Shown here piece by piece: positions 51,895-61,980 of a DNA stretch of 64,000 nucleotides. The position numbers and the translations under genes are program-made. The number at the start of each line of letters is the position of its first letter. Position 1 is the stretch's first letter. Origin of the DNA: Burkholderia lata (GTDB lineage: Bacteria > Pseudomonadota > Gammaproteobacteria > Burkholderiales > Burkholderiaceae); NCBI RefSeq assembly GCF_902499335.1, contig NZ_CABVQK010000005.1, positions 434,001 to 498,000 on the forward strand, written 5' to 3'. The notes beneath the pieces are model-generated. The model was not told where the DNA came from. It saw only the letters and a program-made list of their open reading frames with translations, and searched no databases.

Positions 51895-53124
51895 TCAATT
51901 CCAGGAATGGCGCGCAGGCTTCACGCCGTTGAGGTAGTAGTTGCCGATCGCGTGATACTTCCAGCGCACCGGGTCGTGCAGCGTATGCACGCGTGCATTG
52001 CGCCAGTGGCGGTCGAAGTTGTATTTCGCGAGCGTCGACTTGCTGCCGCCAAGTTCGAACAGCTTGCTCGCCGCAAGCAACGACACCTCGGTCGTCGCGA
52101 TCTTCGCCTCGCCGACCGCGATCGCGGCCTGCGCGACCGTTTCCTCGCTCGGCTCTCGCTTCGCCGCGTCGACGAAGCGCCCCGAGCGCGCGAGCAGCGC
52201 CTCGGCCGCGTGCACGCGGTACGCGATGTCGCCGATCTGCGCGACCGTCAGCGGATCCTCGCTCGCGCGTTCGACGCCGCTGTCGATCCACGGGCGAGCA
52301 TGCTGCTGCACGAATGCAATGGTGTCCTGCAGCGCAGCGCGTGCGATCCCGAGATCGATCGCGGCGGTCGTGATCTGCGCGAACGGGCCCGCGAAGGTCG
52401 GACGGTCGTACGAACGCTGCGTGTGGAAGATCTCGAATGGGCTCACGCGCACGTTCTCGACGATCACCGTGCCGCTCGCGGTCGTGCGCTGCCCGAAGCC
52501 GCTCCAGTCATCCACGACGGTCAGCCCCGGCGCACCCTGCCGCACGAAGGCGAGCACGGCCTGGTCCGACTCGTCGAGCGCGAGCACCGGAATCCAGTGC
52601 GCGAACAGCGTGCCGGTCGAATAGAACTTGCGGCCGCTCAGCACGAACGCGTCGCCATCGCGGCGCACGCGCGTCTGGATGTCGAGCACGTTCTTGCCGC
52701 CCGCTTCGGAAAACGCATTCCCATAACGTGCTCCCTTCAGCACGAGATCGAAGAAGAAGCGCTTCTGCGCATCGCTGCCTTCGAGGTGGATATCCTCGAT
52801 CAGGCAGAAATGGTTCTGCGGGATCTGCCCGACCGACGGGTCCGCCTCCGAAACGATCGCGATCACTTCCGCGAGCGTCACGTTCGACACCTCCGCGCCG
52901 CCGTATTCGCGCGGCACGGTGATGCCCCACAGGCCGCTCGACGAGAACAGCTCGATCTCGTCGTACGGCAGCTTCCGCTCGCGATCGCGCAACGCGGCGT
53001 GCTCGGCCAGCCGTGCGGCGACCTGATGCGCGACGTCGAGCGCCTCGGCATCCGAGCCGATGACGGGAACAGGCGTGGCGCCCGCTTGCGGTTGTACGTT
53101 TGCTTCGATGATTTCCGTAGACAT
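51895..53124 (-). CDS. sfnB: SfnB-type acyl-CoA-dehydrogenase-fold flavoprotein
   Basis: A 409-residue acyl-CoA-dehydrogenase-fold protein of the SfnB family, which belongs to the dimethylsulfone/sulfonate assimilation genes. Recognisable parts are GLWGITVPREYGGAEVS, GNAFSEAGGKN and the C-terminal RVHTLHDPVRWKYHAIGNYYLNG stretch shared with DszC-like flavin monooxygenases. The ATG at 53124 gives MSTEIIEAN. It follows sfnG by about 175 bp and is followed by the APC permease. Its precise reaction is not settled in the family. Confidence 0.87.
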   Translation of the reverse strand: MSTEIIEANVQPQAGATPVPVIGSDAEALDVAHQVAARLAEHAALRDRERKLPYDEIELFSSSGLWGITVPREYGGAEVSNVTLAEVIAIVSEADPSVGQIPQNHFCLIEDIHLEGSDAQKRFFFDLVLKGARYGNAFSEAGGKNVLDIQTRVRRDGDAFVLSGRKFYSTGTLFAHWIPVLALDESDQAVLAFVRQGAPGLTVVDDWSGFGQRTTASGTVIVENVRVSPFEIFHTQRSYDRPTFAGPFAQITTAAIDLGIARAALQDTIAFVQQHARPWIDSGVERASEDPLTVAQIGDIAYRVHAAEALLARSGRFVDAAKREPSEETVAQAAIAVGEAKIATTEVSLLAASKLFELGGSKSTLAKYNFDRHWRNARVHTLHDPVRWKYHAIGNYYLNGVKPARHSWN

Positions 53125-53298
53125 GTCAATTCCGGCAAAGCTCATGAACCGGCCGGCGATGCCGCGAAGCATCCGCCGACCTCCTGTTTCGATATCCGAA
53201 ACGTCAAACCGGGCTGACCCGCGAGAACCGTCGGTGTCGCCCCTTCGATCGGCCTTCGCACGACACGCGTGAGCGCCCGCCGCGCACCGGCCTGCGCG

Positions 53299-54402
53299 TC
53301 ACGCGGCAACCGCCTGCCGCTGCGCCTCGAGTTCGCGCACGAGCGGCAGCACGCGCTTGCCGAAGTACTCGACTTCCTCGATGAAATGCAGGAACCCCGC
53401 GAGCACGAGATCGACGCCGATGGCCTTCAGCGCGACGATGCGTTCGGCGATCTGCTGCGGCGTGCCGATCAGGTTCGTGCGGAAGCCGTCGTTGTACTGC
53501 ACGAGATCCTCGAACGTCGATTTGGCCCAGTTGCCCTCGCCTTCCGGCGATGCGCTGCCGGCCTGCTTCACCGCATCGCCGAACGCATGCACGGCCTCGA
53601 CGTGCGCGTGCCGGATGATGTCGTCGAGCACGGCCTTCGCCTCCTCCTCGGTATCGCGCGCGATCACGAACGCGTTGACGCCGATGCGCACACGATGGTT
53701 GTTCGCCGCCGCCTTCGCGCGGATGTCGTCGATCTGCGCCTTCAGGTTCCCCGGCGTATTGCCGTTCGTGAAGTACCAGTCCGACACGCTCGCCGCGTTG
53801 TCGCGCGCCGCGCGCGAGCTGCCGCCCTGGAAGATCTCCGGATGCGGCTTCTGCACCGGCTTCGGGCTCAGCGTGTAGTCGTTGAAGCGGTAGAAGTCGC
53901 CCTTGAACGTGAAGTTGTCCTGCGTCCAGATGCCCTTCAGCGCCTGGATGAATTCCTTCGAGCGCCGATAGCGTTCGTCGTGCTCGAGCCACGGCTCGCC
54001 GATCGCGGTGAATTCGCCCTTGAACCAGCCGCTCACGACGTTGATCGCGATGCGCCCGTTCGAGATGTGGTCGATCGTCGCGAGCTGCTTCGCGACCACG
54101 GCCGGATGCCACGGCCCCGGCAGGATCGCGGCGAGCACCTTGAGCTTCGTCGTCGCATGCAGCAGCGCCTGGCTGAACGACACCGACTCGTGCTGGTATT
54201 CGGCGCCGTAGCCGGCCGTGAAACGGATCTGGCTCAGCGCGTACTCGAAGCCGGCCGCTTCGGCCGTGCGCGCGAGCTGCTGGTTGTATTCGAGGCTCCA
54301 GTCGGTGCGCTGCTCGATCGTGCTGACGACGAGGCCGCCGCTGACGTTCGGCACCCAGTAGGCGAACTTGACGCCGTCGGCGGTAGGGTCGGTGTGGCTC
54401 AT
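53299..54402 (-). CDS. sfnG: FMNH2-dependent dimethylsulfone monooxygenase SfnG
   Basis: A 367-residue LLM-family (luciferase-like) monooxygenase that converts dimethylsulfone to methanesulfinate using FMNH2 and O2. Family marks include FAYWVPNVSGGLV near the start, HISNGRIAINVVSGWFKGEF near residue 112 and PEIFQGGSSRAAR near residue 188. FMNH2 would be supplied by MsuE, encoded just upstream (36-bp gap). It is the central enzyme of the cluster. Confidence 0.92.
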   Translation of the reverse strand: MSHTDPTADGVKFAYWVPNVSGGLVVSTIEQRTDWSLEYNQQLARTAEAAGFEYALSQIRFTAGYGAEYQHESVSFSQALLHATTKLKVLAAILPGPWHPAVVAKQLATIDHISNGRIAINVVSGWFKGEFTAIGEPWLEHDERYRRSKEFIQALKGIWTQDNFTFKGDFYRFNDYTLSPKPVQKPHPEIFQGGSSRAARDNAASVSDWYFTNGNTPGNLKAQIDDIRAKAAANNHRVRIGVNAFVIARDTEEEAKAVLDDIIRHAHVEAVHAFGDAVKQAGSASPEGEGNWAKSTFEDLVQYNDGFRTNLIGTPQQIAERIVALKAIGVDLVLAGFLHFIEEVEYFGKRVLPLVRELEAQRQAVAA

Positions 54403-54438
54403 GAGTATGTCCTGGTCGAGAAAGAAAACGCAGGCGGC

Positions 54439-54999
54439 CTACGCGGCCGCGACGGAGAGCGCATGCGGGCGCAGTTGCGGCACCGCGCGATCGACGGCGA
54501 GCGCGATGCGCGCGCGCAGCGCCGGGTTCGTGATCTGGTACTGGTCGAAATCGCTTTCCGACGCGTACACGCCGATCGGCAACGTGCGGGCCTGGAAGAA
54601 GCTGAACAGCGGGCGCAGCTGATGGTCGATCACGAGCGCATGACGCTCGCTGCCGCCGGTGGCTGCGAGCAGCACGGGCACGTCGATCAGCGCTTCGTGA
54701 TGCACGAGGTCGAACAGGTGCTTGAAGAGGCCCGTGTACGACGCGCGATACACGGGGCTCGCGACGACGAGCGCATCGGCCGTCTCGATCGCGCGGATCT
54801 GCGCGTCGAGGTCGGCCGGCACCTGCGCGCGCGTCAGCGCGCCGGCCAGCCGGCCGCCGATCTCGCCGAGTTCGATCAGCCGCGTATCGATCGGCAGCGC
54901 GGCGCCGAGCGCCGCGACGATCGCGTCGGTCAGCGCCAGCGTGCGCGACGGCCGTTGCAGGCCGCCCGATATCGCGACCACGTTGATTGCATTGCTCAT
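54439..54999 (-). CDS. msuE: NAD(P)H-dependent FMN reductase MsuE
   Basis: A 186-residue flavodoxin-fold FMN reductase (NADPH-dependent FMN reductase family). The N-terminus is VVAISGGLQRPSRTLALTD, and VVASPVYRASYTGLFKHLFDLVHHEAL is the active region. It supplies FMNH2 to SfnG. The ATG at 54999 has GGGAA 8 nt upstream; an ATG three codons earlier (55008) is a less likely start. It is the first gene of the operon, 55 bp downstream of the sigma-54 promoter at 55054-55070. Confidence 0.9.
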   Translation of the reverse strand: MSNAINVVAISGGLQRPSRTLALTDAIVAALGAALPIDTRLIELGEIGGRLAGALTRAQVPADLDAQIRAIETADALVVASPVYRASYTGLFKHLFDLVHHEALIDVPVLLAATGGSERHALVIDHQLRPLFSFFQARTLPIGVYASESDFDQYQITNPALRARIALAVDRAVPQLRPHALSVAAA

Positions 55000-55053
55000 C
55001 GGTTGCATTCCCATTGTCGAGTCGGGTGCCGACGCACCCGTCACGTCATGGGT

Positions 55054-55070
55054 CAGCAAGGAGCGTGCCA
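55054..55070 (-). promoter_or_regulatory. canonical sigma-54 (RpoN) promoter of msuE-sfnG-sfnB
   Basis: Read on the minus strand the sequence is TGGCACG-CTCC-TTGCT, a perfect match to the consensus TGGCACG-N4-TTGCW with GG and GC 10 bp apart. It lies 55 bp upstream of the msuE start codon. The sigma-54 activator SfnR is encoded divergently. Confidence 0.85.
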
Positions 55071-55615
55071 CTTCGATGATCGCAATGGAGAACGATCGTC
55101 TGCATGACGAAATGCATCGCAATCGACGGCCTGTCGTGGCATCCCCAACGATCGCCGCGCGTTGATAAGCGTGCCAGCCACGGCATCACAACCATATTCC
55201 GCAACGCGATGAACTCGGGGAAACAACGCTGCTGATGCGCTGCTGCTTGATCAGCAGCGCGGTGTGCCGCAGGCGCGCTTTTCCGCTTCGACACGGATTC
55301 CGGCACGCGTGCGGCGTCCTTCGGCATGCATTGGCGTCCACATTCCGCATTCATGCGCCTGTGCGGCACGTCGCATCCTTGCAGTAGCGTCGACATGGCT
55401 GTTGCGTCGTCACGTTGCGTGCCTTGGATCGCCGCACCGCGCGACATCGCCGCGCGCAACTGCGTCCAGCGCAGCAATCCCGCATTGGTTATCAGAAATC
55501 GATGTTTCCCGCGTTGCGCGAAACGTTGAACACTCTGCTGATCACGCAGCACCCAGTCAGCAACGCCTGCCGCGGCCTGACCGTTTTCGTGCAGCAACCC
55601 GACGCACTCATCGCC
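55071..55615. other. 545-bp divergent control region between msuE and the DszC-like gene
   Basis: No gene is supported. It contains the sigma-54 promoter end, a long palindromic repeat at 55227-55260 and no other clear motif. Short open frames run through it in several phases but lack ribosome sites. The promoter of the plus-strand flavoprotein/sfnR pair is not identifiable. Confidence 0.4.
55227..55260. promoter_or_regulatory. palindromic enhancer (UAS) candidate for SfnR
   Basis: The inverted repeat GCGCTGCTG (55237-55245) - CTTGAT - CAGCAGCGC (55252-55260) has perfect 9-bp arms. A further direct copy of the half-site CGCTGCTG lies at 55227-55234, 11 bp (one helical turn) upstream. It stands about 165 bp from the sigma-54 promoter, the usual distance for an enhancer bound by an RpoN activator. 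Confidence 0.5.
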
Positions 55616-56844
55616 ATGACATCCATTTCCGTATCGCCCCGCGCGGAAAGCCTGCGCGTCGTCGCGCCGTCCCGCGACGAACCGGTCCCGCCTGACGCGC
55701 TGCAAACCGCCGAACGCCTCGCGGCCGGCTTCGTGCGGACCGCCGCCGAACGCGACCAGCAGGGCGGCACGCCGAAGGCCGAACGCGACCAGCTGCGCGA
55801 CAGCGGCCTGCTCGCGCTGAGCATCCCGTCCGCCTACGGCGGCCTCGGCGCGAGCTGGCGCACGACGCTCGACGTCGTCCGCGTGCTCGCGGCGGCCGAC
55901 AGTTCTCTTGCGCACGTGTTCGGCTTCCATCACCTGATGCTCGCGACCGTGCGCCTGTTCGGCGCGCCCGCGCAGTGGGAATCGTGGTTCGAGCGCACCG
56001 CGCGCCAGCAATGGTTCTGGGGCAATGCGCTGAATCCGCTCGACGAGCGCACGATCAGCCGCTCGCGCGGCGCGTGGCACGAATTCAGCGGCCAGAAAAG
56101 TTTTTGCTCGGGCGCGCTCGATTCGCAGATGCTGATCGCGTCCGCGCACGATGCCGACACGCGCGCGTTCCTGATCGCCGCCGTGCCGACGCAGCGCAGC
56201 GGCATCTCGATCGCGGACGACTGGAACAACATCGGCCAGCGCCAGACCGACAGCGGCACGGTCACGTTCGAGAAAGTGCGCGTCGAGGATCACGAACTGC
56301 TGACGGACCCCGGCCCGCTGTCGACGCCGTTCGCGTGCCTGCGCCCGCTCGTCGCGCAGCTCGTGCTGACGAACGTGTATCTGGGCATCGCCGAAGCCGC
56401 GTTCAACGACGCACGGCACTACACGCTGCACGAAGCGCGGCCGTGGCCCGGCGCGCAGGTCGCGAGCACCGGCGACGATCCGTACATCCTCGGCCAGTAC
56501 GGCGAATTCTGGGTCGGGCTCGAAGCCGCGCGCGTGCTCGCCGACCGCGCGGCGGACCGGCTCGATGCCGCATGGTCGCGCGATGCGGCGCTCACGCATG
56601 CGGAGCGCGGCCAGGTCGCGCTCGCCACGGCCGCGGCCAAGGTGTCGGCCGCGCGCACCGGGCTCGATCTCTGCACGCGCATGTTCGACGTCGCCGGTGC
56701 ACGCGCGACGCACGGCGCGCTGCGGCTCGACCGGCACTGGCGCAACCTGCGCACCCATACGCTCCACGACCCGCTCGCGTACAAGATTCGCGAGATCGGC
56801 GAATGGGCGCTCAAGCGAACCTATCCGACGCCGGGCTTCTACTC

Positions 56845-56848
<4 letters not shown>
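55616..56848 (+). CDS. acyl-CoA-dehydrogenase-fold monooxygenase (SfnB/DszC-like)
   Basis: A 410-residue flavoprotein paralogous to SfnB. Motifs include [20 protein letters not shown] near the start, [19 protein letters not shown] in the FAD region, [16 protein letters not shown], and the C-terminal [24 protein letters not shown], as in DszC-type sulfoxidation monooxygenases. The ATG at 55616 has no clear Shine-Dalgarno; an in-frame upstream ATG at 55503 is an alternative. Its stop codon overlaps the sfnR start, so the two are co-translated. A role in oxidising organosulfur compounds is inferred. Confidence 0.85.
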
Positions 56849-57945
<1,097 letters not shown>

Positions 57946-58192
57946 CCGCGTATGGGAACGCGCCGCCGCCTTGCTCCGGCGCGATCGCGCCGCGTTCCGC
58001 GCCGCAACGTCCGAACCTGATGTATCGTGGCGCGAAGCGTGCGCCGCTTCCCCCTCCGGCATCCGGTCGTCCGTCATACGGCCGCCTGCACCCGGCGACA
58101 GCGCGCCCGCACGATCCTCCGCAACACGCAAGGCCGTCCGGCGCCCGTGCGGGCCCGACCGAGCCTCGTTCACCCGTCCGGAACCCGTCGCC

Positions 58193-59893
58193 ATGAAAAA
58201 GCTTGTCAACCGCCCGTCCGATGTCGTGCGAGAAATGCTGGAAGGCATCGCGCGGCAATCGCCGCATGTCGCGATCCTCGGCGACGAGCACGTGCTCGTC
58301 CGCCAGCCGCTGCCCGAGCCGGCGCAGCGCCCCGTCGCCGTCCTCTCCGGCGGCGGCAGCGGCCACGAACCCGCGCACGGTGGCTATGTCGGCGAAGGGA
58401 TGCTGAGCGCAGCCGTCTGCGGCGAAGTGTTCACGTCGCCGTCCACCGACGCCGTGCTCGCCGCGATCCGCGCAAGCGCCGGCCCGAACGGCGCATTGCT
58501 GATCGTGAAGAACTACACGGGCGACCGGCTCAATTTCGGGCTCGCCGCCGAACTCGCGCGCGCCGAAGGCATTCCGGTCGAGACGGTCATCGTCGCCGAC
58601 GACGTATCGCTGCGCGGCCGCGTCGAGCGCGGCCAGCGGCGCGGGATCGCCGGCACCGTGCTGATCCATAAGCTCGCCGGCGCGGCCGCCGCACGCGGGC
58701 TGCCGCTCGCCCGCGTCGCGGCGATCGCGCGCGACGCGGCGGCCGAACTCGGCACGATGGGCGTCGCGCTCGACGGCTGCACGATCCCCGGCGCCGACAA
58801 GTCGGGCTTCAGCCTCGCCGATCACGAGATCGAACTCGGCCTCGGCATCCACGGCGAGAAAGGCGTCGAACGCCGCGCGCCGCTGCCGGCCGACGCACTG
58901 GTCGACACGCTGCTGTCGAGCATCGTCGCCGATCTCGTGCTCGACCGTGGCGAGCGCGTCGCGCTGTTCGTCAACGGCCTCGGCGCGACGCCGGACATGG
59001 AACTCGCGATCGTGCTGCGCGCCGCATACGACAACCTGCACCGGCGCGGCATCGTCGTCGCGCGCGCGTGGGCCGGCACGTTCCTGTCGGCGCTGAACAT
59101 GCCCGGCTGTTCGATTTCGGTGCTGCGGCTGAACGACGAACGCGCGGTGCTGCTCGACGCGCCGACACAGGCGCGTGCCTGGCCGGGCGGCGGCGCCGTG
59201 AATGCGCAGATCCGTGTGGCCTCGGCCGCCGTGCAGGAGGCGCCGCTGCCGCCGCTCGATGCGGCCGGCCGCGCGTGGGCCGCGCGCCTGCAGCCGGCGC
59301 TGCACGCGGTCGCGCAGACGCTGATCGATCATGAGCAGACGCTGACGGATCTCGATGCGGCAGCCGGCGACGGCGATCTCGGCGCGAGCATGCTGCGCGC
59401 CGCGGAAGCCATCCTCGCGCTGCCGGAAGCCGCATACGGCACGCCGGCCGGCGCACTCGCGGCGCTCGGCGCCGCATTGCGCCGCGCGATCGCCGGCAGC
59501 TCGGGGCCGTTCTATGCGACCGCACTGCTGCGCGCATCGCGCCGGCTGGCCGACAGCGCCGAGCCGTCGGCGCGCGACTGGGCCGCGGCGTTCCGCGCTG
59601 CGGTGGAGTCGATCAGCGAACTGGGCGGCGCGCACGCCGGCGACCGGACGATGCTCGATGCGCTCGTGCCGGCCGTCGCTGCATTCGAGCGTGCGCTCGA
59701 TGGCGACAAGGATGCATCGGCCGCGTGGGAGGCGGCCGTCGCGGCGGCGGAGCATGGCGCGCAGGAAACCGCGAACATGACGCCGCGCGCCGGGCGCGCG
59801 AGCTATCTCGGCGAACGTGCGATCGGCACGCCGGACGGCGGCGCGGTGGCGGTGTCGTTTTGGCTGCGCGCGTTGCAGGCGCACATCCGGTGA
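58193..59893 (+). CDS. dhaK: dihydroxyacetone kinase, DhaK-DhaL fusion (ATP-dependent type)
   Basis: A 566-residue two-domain kinase. The N-terminal DhaK domain (1-330) binds dihydroxyacetone covalently through H220 (GIHGEKG) and carries GGGSGHEPAHGGYVG (residues 53-67). The C-terminal DhaL domain (about 360-566) holds DAAAGDGDLGASM for ATP/Mg binding, with Leu where PTS-linked DhaL has His. The fused form phosphorylates dihydroxyacetone with ATP. ATG 58193 begins MKKLVNRPSDVV; longer frames upstream are non-coding. It is monocistronic, about 250 bp behind sfnR. Confidence 0.92.
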   Translation: MKKLVNRPSDVVREMLEGIARQSPHVAILGDEHVLVRQPLPEPAQRPVAVLSGGGSGHEPAHGGYVGEGMLSAAVCGEVFTSPSTDAVLAAIRASAGPNGALLIVKNYTGDRLNFGLAAELARAEGIPVETVIVADDVSLRGRVERGQRRGIAGTVLIHKLAGAAAARGLPLARVAAIARDAAAELGTMGVALDGCTIPGADKSGFSLADHEIELGLGIHGEKGVERRAPLPADALVDTLLSSIVADLVLDRGERVALFVNGLGATPDMELAIVLRAAYDNLHRRGIVVARAWAGTFLSALNMPGCSISVLRLNDERAVLLDAPTQARAWPGGGAVNAQIRVASAAVQEAPLPPLDAAGRAWAARLQPALHAVAQTLIDHEQTLTDLDAAAGDGDLGASMLRAAEAILALPEAAYGTPAGALAALGAALRRAIAGSSGPFYATALLRASRRLADSAEPSARDWAAAFRAAVESISELGGAHAGDRTMLDALVPAVAAFERALDGDKDASAAWEAAVAAAEHGAQETANMTPRAGRASYLGERAIGTPDGGAVAVSFWLRALQAHIR

Positions 59894-60038
59894 AGGTCGA
59901 AGGCGCGCCATCGACGTCGCGCCTTCGATGCATCGGCACGCAAGACGCCGTTTCGCGTCACGTGCCGATGCCGCGGCTCGTTGCGATGCCGGGCGGCTTC
60001 ACCTCCGTCGACATCCGCATCGAGGCATCCGCAATCAA

Positions 60039-60500
60039 TCAGCGCGTCTTCGTCCGCCCGGGCAACAACGCGGCGCCGACCGACGCCACGCCGAAACTCG
60101 CGAGCCAGCACCAGTAGCCGATCGCATCGAGATGCACGGGTTCGACGTCCCCCGCTTCGTTCACGGCGATCTGGTGCTGCGACAGGAAGCTCATCCCGAA
60201 CAGCAACGCCAGTACGGCCAGCACGACCGCCTGGGCGCGGTAGCGCTTCGCCGTCAGCAGCCACGCGGCGAACACGAGCGGATTCGCGAGCCATGCATAG
60301 ATGCCGCCGAGCACGCCCATCCAGCCCGTCAACAGCACCTGCCAGCCGTCGGCCCATGGATGCGGGACGGGCGCGCCGGTGCGGAACGGCGCGGTGAACA
60401 TGGCGACCAGATAAAGCGCCACGCTGATCGCGAGCAGCGCGGTCGTGGCGCGGCCCATCGGCGGGCGAACGGGCGCGGCGGCGGGAGTCGATGTGTTCAT
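60039..60500 (-). CDS. small inner-membrane protein, unknown function
   Basis: A 153-residue integral membrane protein with about four predicted helices: first helix near residues 20-38, then a GWQVLLTGWMGVLGGIYAWLANPLVFAAWLL segment, LAVLALLFGMSFLSQ, and a last helix ending at the basic tail PGRTKTR. A periplasmic loop carries AVNEAGDVEPVHLDAIG. No named family recognised. Confidence 0.65.
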   Translation of the reverse strand: MNTSTPAAAPVRPPMGRATTALLAISVALYLVAMFTAPFRTGAPVPHPWADGWQVLLTGWMGVLGGIYAWLANPLVFAAWLLTAKRYRAQAVVLAVLALLFGMSFLSQHQIAVNEAGDVEPVHLDAIGYWCWLASFGVASVGAALLPGRTKTR

Positions 60501-60558
60501 GGGCGGGCCGGGCTTCCGGCGTCGCAGCGCGACACCGGACGCGCCGGATTCAGGTCGC

Positions 60559-60846
60559 TCAGACGCCTTCGACCAGCACGGCGCGATAGCGCGCGCCCTT
60601 GAACCGGTGCTGCGCGACGGCCTGGTATTCGGGGCCGTGATACCACGCGTGCGCGGCTTCCTTCGACGGGAACTCGACGATCACGACGCCTTCCGGGCCT
60701 TCGCCCTCGAGCGTTTCCTGCGGCCCGTAGGCCGCGAGCACCTTGACCGGATGCCCGGCCAGCGTTGCGCCGACCTTGCTCTGGTAGAGGTCGAATTCCT
60801 GCGGGTCCTGCATGCTTTCCCGTGTAAACACGATGTAGGTGGCCAA
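60559..60846 (-). CDS. DUF1330-type small protein
   Basis: A 95-residue ferredoxin-like alpha/beta-barrel protein of the DUF1330/YciI-related type. Typical features are AAYGPQETLEGEGPEGVVIVEFPS and HAWYHGPEYQAV. It starts at TTG 60846 with AGGAG 8 nt upstream; no ATG is in frame at a suitable place. Biochemical role unknown; members often bind small ligands as dimers. Confidence 0.8.
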   Translation of the reverse strand: MATYIVFTRESMQDPQEFDLYQSKVGATLAGHPVKVLAAYGPQETLEGEGPEGVVIVEFPSKEAAHAWYHGPEYQAVAQHRFKGARYRAVLVEGV

Positions 60847-61001
60847 GATGCGTGCTCCTGATGCGATGCGTGGATGGGGGCCGGACGCGCGCGGTGCCGT
60901 TCGAATCACCGCGTCAGCCGTGCAAGCCGCAACCGCACTCATGGCGGCGCGGGCAGTGTGCAGATTACAGGGGTTCCGCGAAACGCGTTGCCCCTGCCCG
61001 C

Positions 61002-61913
61002 TCACCCCTTCGCATCGAACCGGTACAGCGCCGCCGGCGTATCGACCAGCACCTGCCGGCGCCCGGCCTCGTCCGGCAGCAAGCTCTCCATGTACCGGTA
61101 TGCGAGCCCGTCGTCGACCGCGCCCTCGTATCCGACATGCGGCCAGTCGCTGCCCCACAGCAGCCGCTCAGTACCGAACGCTTCGCGCACCGCATGCATC
61201 GCCGTCAGGCCGGACGCCTGCCAGCGGTCGGCGCGGTCGTTCCGGTACGCGCCCGACACCTTGACCCACACGTGCCTGCTCGCCGCCGTCGTCAGCAGAT
61301 AGCGGAAGCCCGGATCGTCGATGCCAAGCCGCGGGTCGGGCCGCCCGAAATGGTCGAGCGAAACGTCGACGCCCGCGTCGAGCAGCGGCGGCATCAGCAC
61401 CGGTAGGCGCGCGGCCTCCGCATGCAGCTCGACCTGCCAGCCGTGCCGCCGCAGCAGCGGCAACAGCGCGCGCCACGCCGCGCCCGCGAAATCCGGATCG
61501 CGTTCGCCGATCAGGTTCAGCCGGATGCCGCGCACGCCGAGCGGCGTCCATGCGGCGACCTGCTCGGCATCGCGCGCGGGGTCGATCACGACGATGCCGC
61601 GCAGGCGCGCGGGCTGCGCGCGCAGCGCGGCGAGCAGATAGCGGTTGTCGGTGCCGAGAAAGCTCGGCTGGATCAGCACGCCGTTCGACATGCCGTGCCG
61701 GTCGAGCATCGCGAGGTACTGGTCGAGCGACGCGTCGTACGCGATCGTGTAGCGATGGCCCGGCACGAGCGGCAGCGATTTCAGGAACACGTGCGCGTGC
61801 GCGTCGACGCCGGTGATCGCGCGCCTGCCGGAGCCCGTGCCGGCGCATCCGCCGAGCACCTCGGCCATCGCGAGTCCGGCGAGTGCGCGATTGAACGAGC
61901 GCCTCGAAATCAT
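61002..61913 (-). CDS. exported TIM-barrel amidohydrolase (PDC-hydrolase-like)
   Basis: A 303-residue amidohydrolase-2 family protein. The catalytic barrel has DAHAHVF near residue 37 (metal HxH), a later HAEA and LDHFGRPD, and GSDWPHVGY (terminal Asp), as in 2-pyrone-4,6-dicarboxylate lactonase-type enzymes. The N-terminus carries SRRSFNRA followed by a hydrophobic stretch and LGGC, which looks like a twin-arginine signal with lipobox. It would therefore be exported and possibly lipidated, uncommon for the family. Substrate unknown. Confidence 0.82.
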   Translation of the reverse strand: MISRRSFNRALAGLAMAEVLGGCAGTGSGRRAITGVDAHAHVFLKSLPLVPGHRYTIAYDASLDQYLAMLDRHGMSNGVLIQPSFLGTDNRYLLAALRAQPARLRGIVVIDPARDAEQVAAWTPLGVRGIRLNLIGERDPDFAGAAWRALLPLLRRHGWQVELHAEAARLPVLMPPLLDAGVDVSLDHFGRPDPRLGIDDPGFRYLLTTAASRHVWVKVSGAYRNDRADRWQASGLTAMHAVREAFGTERLLWGSDWPHVGYEGAVDDGLAYRYMESLLPDEAGRRQVLVDTPAALYRFDAKG

Positions 61914-61980
61914 GGGTGTCTCCTGTCTTGTTGTTGATGGTGCACGGCCGGCCACGCCGGCTGCGTCGCGGCGTGTCAGC

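Noticed and set aside
55288-55310. Second sigma-54-like promoter on the plus strand (CGGCACG-N4-CGGC)
   Set aside because: The GG/GC spacing fits but the -12 half reads CGGC instead of TTGC and the -24 half starts with C; too weak to call.
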